Source of the DNA: Apostichopus parvimensis
Taxonomy: Eukaryota; Echinodermata; Holothuroidea; Aspidochirotida; Stichopodidae
DNA length: 20,989 nt
Assembly: GCA_000934455.1 (NCBI GenBank)
Contig: KN883787.1
Coordinates: 161,165-182,153 of the forward strand
Reading direction: 5' to 3'
Of the stretch, positions 15,022-20,989 are shown in pieces. The notes below the pieces were generated by a model, which saw nothing but the letters and a program-made list of their open reading frames with translations, did no database searches and was not told where the DNA came from. Position 1 is the first letter of the stretch; each line of letters starts with the position of its first letter. The translations under genes and the position numbers were made by a program.

Positions 15022-18000
15022 CTGCCAAGATGAAGGGGGGGAAAAAACATAAAACAATGATTTGAGTACAATGACAAAATCAGTCATAATTTACTCTCAT
15101 TTTTAAAGTTTCATTATGCATCCCAATATAAACACTGCTAAAACAGATTCCTCACTCAGCAGTCCATTTTAGCACTATGTACTAAATTATCACACAATAA
15201 TGACAATTATACTTTCTTACCAATTTTTTTTACCCATATGTAGAGAATGAGCAAATACTTTTGTTTACTAACACAGTAAGGGATTTCTTGTTCAAAATAT
15301 TACTCAGACACATGGGCAAGCAAATGTCTTGAACTCAATACCCTGTGACAACTTCCTTATCAAAAGCAATGTAGCCAGGGATTCAACCTCCAGCCAAGCA
15401 ATGACTCAAGGGTACTTTTTGATAAAAGTGTCCTCAGAACGGCTTGCTCGGGGGACGACTGCGATAGACAACAATATGGCGATAAGGATGGTGTTTCTGT
15501 AAGACCGGAAGCTAAGCATATAAAGCCTTATGCACAGTTGTGAAATAAAAATGTCCAGCGATCTTGTCGTGAACGTGTTTGATTTATTGTTTTGGAATAG
15601 GACGTATGCAGAGAATGTGATCACTCTTGGCCAATCATTGCCAATTGGTCAAACCTTTGGCAAAGAGTAAATCATCACGATTGTGTGATTAATAAGTTCA
15701 CATTATTACAAAAAAACAAAGAATTGATTAGACCGCCATAATAATATGCATAATGCAGCTTCAACATAAGAGAACTTTGGATTTCCAGATTTGCGACAAA
15801 TGCAACGAGAAAAAAAAATTAGATAAAGAGAGGTATCGACAAAGGAGATTAGATTTGAGGCTCTTTGGAAGAAAAAAACGAGAAACATACAAATAGCTGA
15901 TATACCAGAAGATGGATCAAATATTGAAAGGTGAAATTAACAGTATCTAGTTCTGAGGTATGTGGTAAAGAAGAGACCATTATTATTACGGGTAAAATAA
16001 GAAGTACCTTTCATCGGAAGATTCTTCCGATGATGATTCTGTTTCTTCATCACTGTCGCCCTCGTTATCATCACTCTCATCATCATCATCATCATCATCA
16101 TCCTCATCACTATCATCGGAGTCATCATCAGAGCCCCAGAGTTCCTCTTCTCTCACTTTAATAGGGTAAAGTGAGAACAATAGAGTTCAAGAATGTTAAA
16201 AAATTTTAGTTTTCATTTGTTGATGCAATGATATTAGAGAAAATTTGAGAATGTAAAACAATTTTACAGATAATTAGGACTCAAACACAATAAACTATTA
16301 TTTCAGTCGATGAATCACTCCCGAAGAGCATCCCCCCCCCCCCCATTGCAGTCGGAATTCACTTTGTGTTCATCACAAAATAAAATACAAAACAAAACAA
16401 AATAAGAACTCACGATGGGCAAAGTATGCATGTGGGAAAGTCAATGACCAATTCAAACCAACAAGAACAACTATGCTTTTAAGTTTAATAGATCTCTTAT
16501 TGTTGTCCAGTACCTCTCTTCAGCATCTCTTCAATTAAAGGTTGAAACTGCTTGCACTCCTTGTTGTCTGGTTCGTACATCAAAACTAAATGAGATAACA
16601 AAAAAATAATAAAAACTATTTACAATTAAAGGGATAAAAATATTTAAACTAAGATTTTAAATAGATACATTATGATGAGCAAGTAGCAAGACACATTTTG
16701 TACAATTTTAGCATGTTCAATTAGTGAGATATATAAGTTGAATATTGCTTTGGATATGGGCATGGACAACACAAACCATACTGTATTTCTTTGTCACTGT
16801 TTCACATTGCTGCAACTGGGATCTCTCCACGATCCAAATATCTCTTATTTTGACATAGTGACTAAGTTATATAACTTACCAACACAAAACAACAACCGAC
16901 AAAGAATTGAATAATTGTTCAAGAATATAGTATCATTATAATTGTAAAGAGAAACAAAGCAGTTGTTCGCAATGTCTGTGACGTCACATGTTACATCACA
17001 ATTCAAATAATGTCAAGAAATGTGATAATTTATATCTCAACAATTGAACAACTTATGAAGAGCTATTTCATAAAACCAATGATGAGGAGGGCAGTGCCGT
17101 GTTCAAGCTCAATGTCTGTAAACGTTGATCATAAATTCAAGGCATCAAGCCATTGGATATCTTTTCATAATCAAACATTTATAGACAAAAGTGTACTAAA
17201 CTTGGATATTAATATAAAGTCAAAGATTGGTACGTTATGATTGATTTGTGTGGTCTTTCACAGCCATTTCTGTACTACATTTTCTAGAGGAAATTCTAAC
17301 AGGAGAATGGTCAAACAGGAAATACAATCTGCAAGGATTGGCTTTGACTATTTCATGACAAGGTGACAGGATACCTACTCATTTTGCAGAGTTTATCGGC
17401 TGCTTCATAATCTGCATCCATAACAGACTCTAAGAACTGAGGAAGAGGTCAGAGAGAGTAACAAAGTGTTAGTCTATAATATCAAATATGATCTAATAAA
17501 TTGGATATAATAAAATTACATCAAATGGATAATGTATAACGTTTCAAGGGAAGGAAGTCACTTCACTCAGACTTTAGACTTCAACTGTAGGTTTCCATGT
17601 TAATGACTAAATTTTAGGATGAAAAGTGTTTAAGATGAGCAAAGTAACACCAGGGGAGCACTTTTTTGTTGGGGTGGGGGGGGGGGGGAGATTATGTAAC
17701 CACCAGAGTTAACAAATCAACTGAATGTGTTTTCTGTTTTATGCAAGATGATATGTTACATGCAGAAACAAACATATGAAGCCATCAGTTGGAGTGGACT
17801 GCAGCTTACAGCTGAATCTTTCGTGTGTAACTTTGTGTATATTTCACATGTAATCAGACATCCCACAATCACTAAGACCTATATGATTAAAGCAACCAAT
17901 GGGCTGCACCTAAGTAGTGAATGATTAAAAATTAAATCCAAGACAAACATTTATTCTTGAATATATGTTAAAGGTTTCACTGCTTTAATTGCTAACTGTT

Positions 18001-20483
18001 GATGTTATAAGTTTTTCCTATTTAATTGTCCCTTTCATGGTACTTTGCTAGACTCAAGTAACGGATAATGCTGTTTGGTTCCTTATCTGTTCATTAAAAC
18101 AGAGCTCTTACAATTGCAATCAACTACCTACTGTCTACAAAGAGAATAACATCCAATATAATGGTGTGCCCTAGGCTGGTCCCTTGTTCCTACACCTTAT
18201 TCTGCAGAGAGTAGCCAACCCCCTCTCCTTCCCCACCCCTTCTATTCTATTCAATCTACTCGTGGACATATTGCTGCACCATCATTTCACTGGCATGATG
18301 ACATTCTGTTAAGTAAAAGTTCTTGATTTAACTAGTATTATTGAAGATTATGCCAAACATGAGTCATAGCTGAAACTGTGAAATTGGGCAAAGAGAACTT
18401 AATTCTCCTAACTTTAAGCATTTGCTCAATTTATTCAAACAAATCCCTACATCACTTTGTTGTGCACCTGTTAGACTGTTTCCATGTAAGTATATGTGGT
18501 TAAGGCTATGGAGAATAAAAATGGCAATTAAATAAGTAGTTAAAAGACAGTTCTTTTTGTGTAGATTCACTTAGCAACATGGTCAAGGCATGGTAAACTA
18601 AGTTAGAGACCAGGGTAAATGATCATACCTCCCCGATGAGTTCAAAGGGGGCCTTCCCTTCCTCTGTATCTTCTTCATCTTCCTCCTCTGAGCTTGAAGA
18701 CAATTCTTCCTTGGCCCTGACATCATTATCTCCTGCCGAGATACCAGATGATGTACCTTGAATACTGCCCTCACTGGTGGTGGCTGATGGGAGTGTTTCT
18801 GTCGAGGGCTGAGTCGAAGGTGTGTGACCGAGGTAGTAAGGGTCTTCAGGAGAACGATTTAACACCGGAGTATGAGTCTTTAAATCTTGAATACTGCCCT
18901 CACTGGTGGTGGCTGATGGGAATGTTTCTGTCGACGGTTGGGCCGAAGCTGTGTGACTGAGGTAGTAAGCATCTTCAGGAGAATGATTCATCACCGGAGT
19001 ACGAGCCTTTAAATCATCTGAAATAAATTGAAATTGTCCACAAATGTCTGGAAAACTAGAATGAAACCTACTTTCAAACAACCCAGCAAATATGACATAC
19101 AAAAAAACTCACAACTTTTCATATTTTACACAAAAATATATCGAAACAATGCAAGAAACATTCATATATAAACAACATTGTTACAATCGGTCTTACTGTC
19201 ATTCTCTTTGAATCTCGATGAGTCATCTATTTTCAGTCTGTTGATCAAAGTCGCCATCTCAATCTCGACCTTTGACCTCTGTCCACCACCGACAGCTCCC
19301 TGCAAGCCATCTAATGTCTGGTCTGTTTCTTCACTGTATGAGCTGTTGGAATCAGTGCCAATGGCACTGTTATTATAGTCTGTTACATCTGTAGGAGTCA
19401 TAACACGAGCGTCGTCTTTTGGAGTGCCATGCCTGAGAACGAGATGTCAGAAAAAGGAGAACTTTAATTTCAACTAGATTATCATAATCTCCTGCATTTG
19501 AACACAGCGATTTGTCAAGAATTTCAAATTATGTATTTTCATATTTAAAACACAGTGTTAACCCCTAGTACAAAATGACAAATCTTTGTAGCTGATGCTA
19601 AGACCAGTACTAGCAAACTCACCTCTCATAGTCTCGCTTCACTGTAGGTAATACAACTTGTTTCCTAACTAACGGATCTCCCTGATTGGGTGTTAGACGC
19701 CCTTCACTAGAACTTCTTTGGAATGGGGGCGTCTTGGACCCCAATAGCTCGGAATGTGATCGTCTCCCATCAGATCCCGCACTATGAGTTTCACGGGGAC
19801 TCAACTCGGAGTAAATGATGGTTTGCACTATTGATCAGAGAATTAATAAAATTAAAGTCCACTTACAATTGTACTCACACATACAATGAAATCTATAAAT
19901 TGTTGTCTAAAGTTAAAGATCATCTATACATGTCAAGGATTTTATCTTTTTATCAAAAACTTCACAAGTATTTTGCTTTTTTTTCAGAATTCTAAATCAC
20001 CAAACTTTTTCAATATTTTGAACTGGACACAAACTATACAAAATTACATGTCAGTGACAAGAAAAGACACATATATAGGTAGAAATGAATCTCTATCAGT
20101 AACATAGTTTATTTATATTTATCATATTTAGTCCAAGTTTATAGAAGAGCTTTTCATAGTAAATTGTTACAGCAGCTGTTGTCAATGAAGACTTCCTACA
20201 TTTTGTGATATACCTATAGCCATTCAAGTTATAACTGTGTTTTAGATACTTTATTAAGAGCAAAAGAAGGTAAAGCGGTCAGGACTCTGGGATCCATCTC
20301 CTGGAAACAGCATCAGGAGAACCTCACAGAGATTGTTAAAGTATGATGAAGGTCAAAGGCAGATGTTGCAGAAGTATAAGTAGACCCACTGTACAGTTTG
20401 AACAAATATAGTTCAAATTATTACAAGCAATTACCTTCAGGGGGGAGAACTTCAAGCTTGCTTCCTGACCTTTGTATTGGTGT
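14985..20483 (-). CDS. ERICH2: ERICH2-like glutamate-rich protein, 5' partial, 8 coding exons
   Basis: Coding exons in order on the - strand are 20483-20435, 19827-19623, 19432-19197, 19017-18629, 17436-17379, 16585-16514, 16155-16008 and 15021-14985. Every intron has GT-AG ends and the phases agree throughout, giving 1194 nt: 397 residues and a TGA at 14987-14985. The first 280 residues are Ser/Thr/Pro-rich, probably disordered, and contain two 43-residue repeats (165-207, 208-250). A conserved block follows at about 284-336 (KAPFELIGEFLESVMDADYE, then AADKLCKMILMYEPDNKECK and FQPLIEEMLKR) and then an Asp/Glu/Ser tail. From memory this block plus acidic tail is the arrangement of vertebrate ERICH2, whose molecular role is poorly known. 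The gene converges on the lectin/SEA gene. No canonical AATAAA follows the stop within about 500 bp. Confidence 0.8.
15022..16007 (-). other. Last intron of the ERICH2-like gene
   Basis: A 986 bp intron, AT-rich except for a small CpG-rich patch at about 15430-15560. A short hairpin, AATCATCACGATTGTGTGATT in outline, lies at about 15669-15690. I see nothing else. Confidence 0.6.
16008..16155 (-). CDS. ERICH2: ERICH2-like exon, Asp/Glu/Ser-rich tail
   Basis: The exon starts after CTATTAAAG (or 6 bp later, after GAGAG; both keep frame) and ends at GTACTT. It encodes REEELWGSDDD and then nearly 40 residues of Asp, Glu and Ser, including an eight-Asp run from a (GAT)n-type microsatellite. The + strand mirror frame (His runs) is a shadow. 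Confidence 0.8.
16156..17378 (-). other. Two ERICH2-like introns (16156-16513 and 16586-17378)
   Basis: These flank the small exon at 16514-16585. The first contains a C13 run at 16332-16344 and an AAAACA-rich stretch near 16380. The second is unremarkable AT-rich sequence. Confidence 0.65.
16514..16585 (-). CDS. ERICH2: ERICH2-like exon, conserved block part 2
   Basis: A 72 bp exon between CTCATTTAG and GTACTG (- strand). It encodes ILMYEPDNKECKQF followed by QPLIEEMLKR, the most recognisable ERICH2-like stretch. Helix-YEPDN-helix is reminiscent of a TPR-like hairpin; that fold is inference. Confidence 0.82.
17379..17436 (-). CDS. ERICH2: ERICH2-like exon, conserved block part 1
   Basis: A 58 bp exon between CTTCCTCAG and GTAGGT (- strand). 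It encodes FLESVMDADYEAADKLCKM, a predicted amphipathic helix resembling the conserved ERICH2 core. It joins the next exon in phase 1 to give KMILMYEP. Confidence 0.8.
17437..18628 (-). other. ERICH2-like intron, 1.2 kb
   Basis: AT-rich intron with a G13 run at 17676-17688 and a C/T-rich patch near 18215-18260. No exon or mobile element is apparent, and the flanking exons join in phase 0. Confidence 0.65.
18629..19017 (-). CDS. ERICH2: ERICH2-like exon with two 43-residue repeats and acidic segment
   Basis: The acceptor is TTATTTCAG and the donor GTATGA (- strand). Two tandem 129 bp units (19015-18887 and 18886-18758) encode 43-residue repeats identical at 34 of 43 positions, each with SPED-x-YYL and a PSTET...TSEGSIQ end. 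An acidic run (ELSSSSEEEDEEDTEEGKAP) and the start of the conserved block (FELIGE) follow. It ends in phase 0. Confidence 0.85.
19197..19432 (-). CDS. ERICH2: ERICH2-like exon, Asp/Ser/Thr-rich with a short helix
   Basis: The acceptor is GTTCTCAG and the donor GTAAGA (- strand). It encodes about 78 residues; the first part is polar (TDSNSSYSEETDQT), followed by a Gly-rich turn and a probable helix KVEIEMATLINRLK near residues 141-154. The phase 2-1 joins agree with both neighbours. Confidence 0.78.
19623..19827 (-). CDS. ERICH2: ERICH2-like exon, Ser/Pro/Arg-rich
   Basis: The acceptor is GATCAATAG and the donor GTGAGT (- strand). It encodes about 68 residues including SELSPRETHSAGSDGRRSHS and the TPPFQRSSSEGRLTPN region, with many SP/TP and RxxS sites that could be phosphorylated. 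No folded domain is apparent. Confidence 0.75.
19828..20434 (-). other. ERICH2-like intron, 0.6 kb
   Basis: AT-rich intron. A CTGTTTCCAG acceptor-like site on the - strand near 20307 has no convincing donor after it, so I do not call an exon there. Confidence 0.6.
20435..20483 (-). CDS. ERICH2: ERICH2-like exon, most 5' one found
   Basis: This 49 bp exon lies between TCTATAG and GTAATT (- strand) and encodes TPIQRSGSKLEVLPPE, starting in phase 0 and ending in phase 1. It joins the next exon without a stop (PPE-VQTIIYSEL). There is no start codon, so at least one more exon lies upstream. Confidence 0.65.
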
Positions 20484-20989
20484 CTATAGAATGGAAAACG
20501 AAAAATCATTAATGCAGAGAACTGTGAAAGGCATTAGCATTGTAGTGACTGTTTCAATTCAAGGAAGAGAGAAGACCTCTTGGGACACAGAGTTTCATTG
20601 AAATCAATCCTTCCCCCCCTTGACCCTCTACTAACTCCTCTCGGGATGAAACTACATAGATCTACTGGAGGCTTTTCATATTGACTATCGAGTGGCTTGA
20701 ATGATCAGTGGTTTCCACAAAATTCCATGCTTTTAGCATAATCACTGCATTGGGGAAAATAATGTAGTTAGTAGGGGACAGTGTGAATATCCTGTTCCTA
20801 TAAGGTTCAGGTTCAGAACTGTTCATACTGTCAGTTCTAAGAGTGTTTTAATAAAGAGTGACATGACTACAGAGTGGCCCCAGCATTAGTGTAGACTGTG
20901 GAATTGTTATCCACAGTTCAGGATCGCAGTTCCTGTATTGTTCTGCTGTGACTGGTTTTTATTCGGGCACTCGGCTCGAATTTTCCCTG
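20484..20989. other. Sequence upstream of the first ERICH2-like exon found, unassigned
   Basis: I could not identify an exon, promoter or start codon here for the - strand gene. Most of it is AT-rich. The last 30 bp (GGCACTCGGCTCG, ending TTTTCCCTG) is GC-richer and may be the edge of another element cut by the window. Confidence 0.5.

Noticed and set aside
15406-15624. Minus-strand 72-codon frame with a signal-peptide-like stretch
   Set aside because: It lies inside an ERICH2-like intron, matches no family I know, and the exons either side already join in frame without it.
15931-16161. Plus-strand frame with a long His run
   Set aside because: It is the mirror of the Asp/Glu/Ser-rich coding exon on the - strand, which joins its neighbours in phase.

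Overview
The window is eukaryotic. Its genes are split by GT-AG introns of about 0.2-2.3 kb, the non-coding DNA is AT-rich, and there are many minisatellites, inverted-repeat elements and a LINE fragment. The proteins encoded (C-type lectin/EGF/SEA membrane protein; ERICH2-like protein) are animal. The dense short repeats and the style of the LINE tail suggest a marine invertebrate, possibly an echinoderm or another invertebrate deuterostome. The species cannot be named from sequence alone.

Layout. From 1 to 10206 on the + strand lies the 3' part of a gene whose ten visible coding exons join in phase into 702 residues. The domain order is C-type lectin-like domain, EGF-like domain, SEA domain with a GSIIA self-cleavage motif, second EGF-like domain, one membrane helix, and a long basic Pro/Ser/Arg/Gly-rich cytoplasmic tail encoded mostly by one exon. 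The 5' end is outside the window. Its introns hold three large minisatellites (410-900, 1086-1710, 6655-7290) and a 1.4 kb hAT-like inverted-repeat element (4827-6242).

From 14985 to 20483 on the - strand lie eight coding exons that join in phase into 397 residues plus a stop. The conserved C-terminal block followed by a Glu/Asp-rich tail resembles ERICH2 (glutamate-rich protein 2). Its 5' end was not found in the window. The two genes are convergent.

The 4.8 kb between the two stop codons (10207-14984) holds a diverged tandem duplication of about 350 bp after the first gene, a 5'-truncated non-LTR retrotransposon flanked by direct repeats of about 80 bp (11883-12735), and a 1.26 kb TTAA-flanked inverted-repeat element with an internal tandem duplication (13563-14829).

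The two genes show no sign of acting together. The first looks like a cell-surface receptor or adhesion protein that may be cleaved at its SEA domain; the second is probably an intracellular, largely disordered protein. I found no prokaryotic-type system, CRISPR array, rRNA or convincing tRNA.
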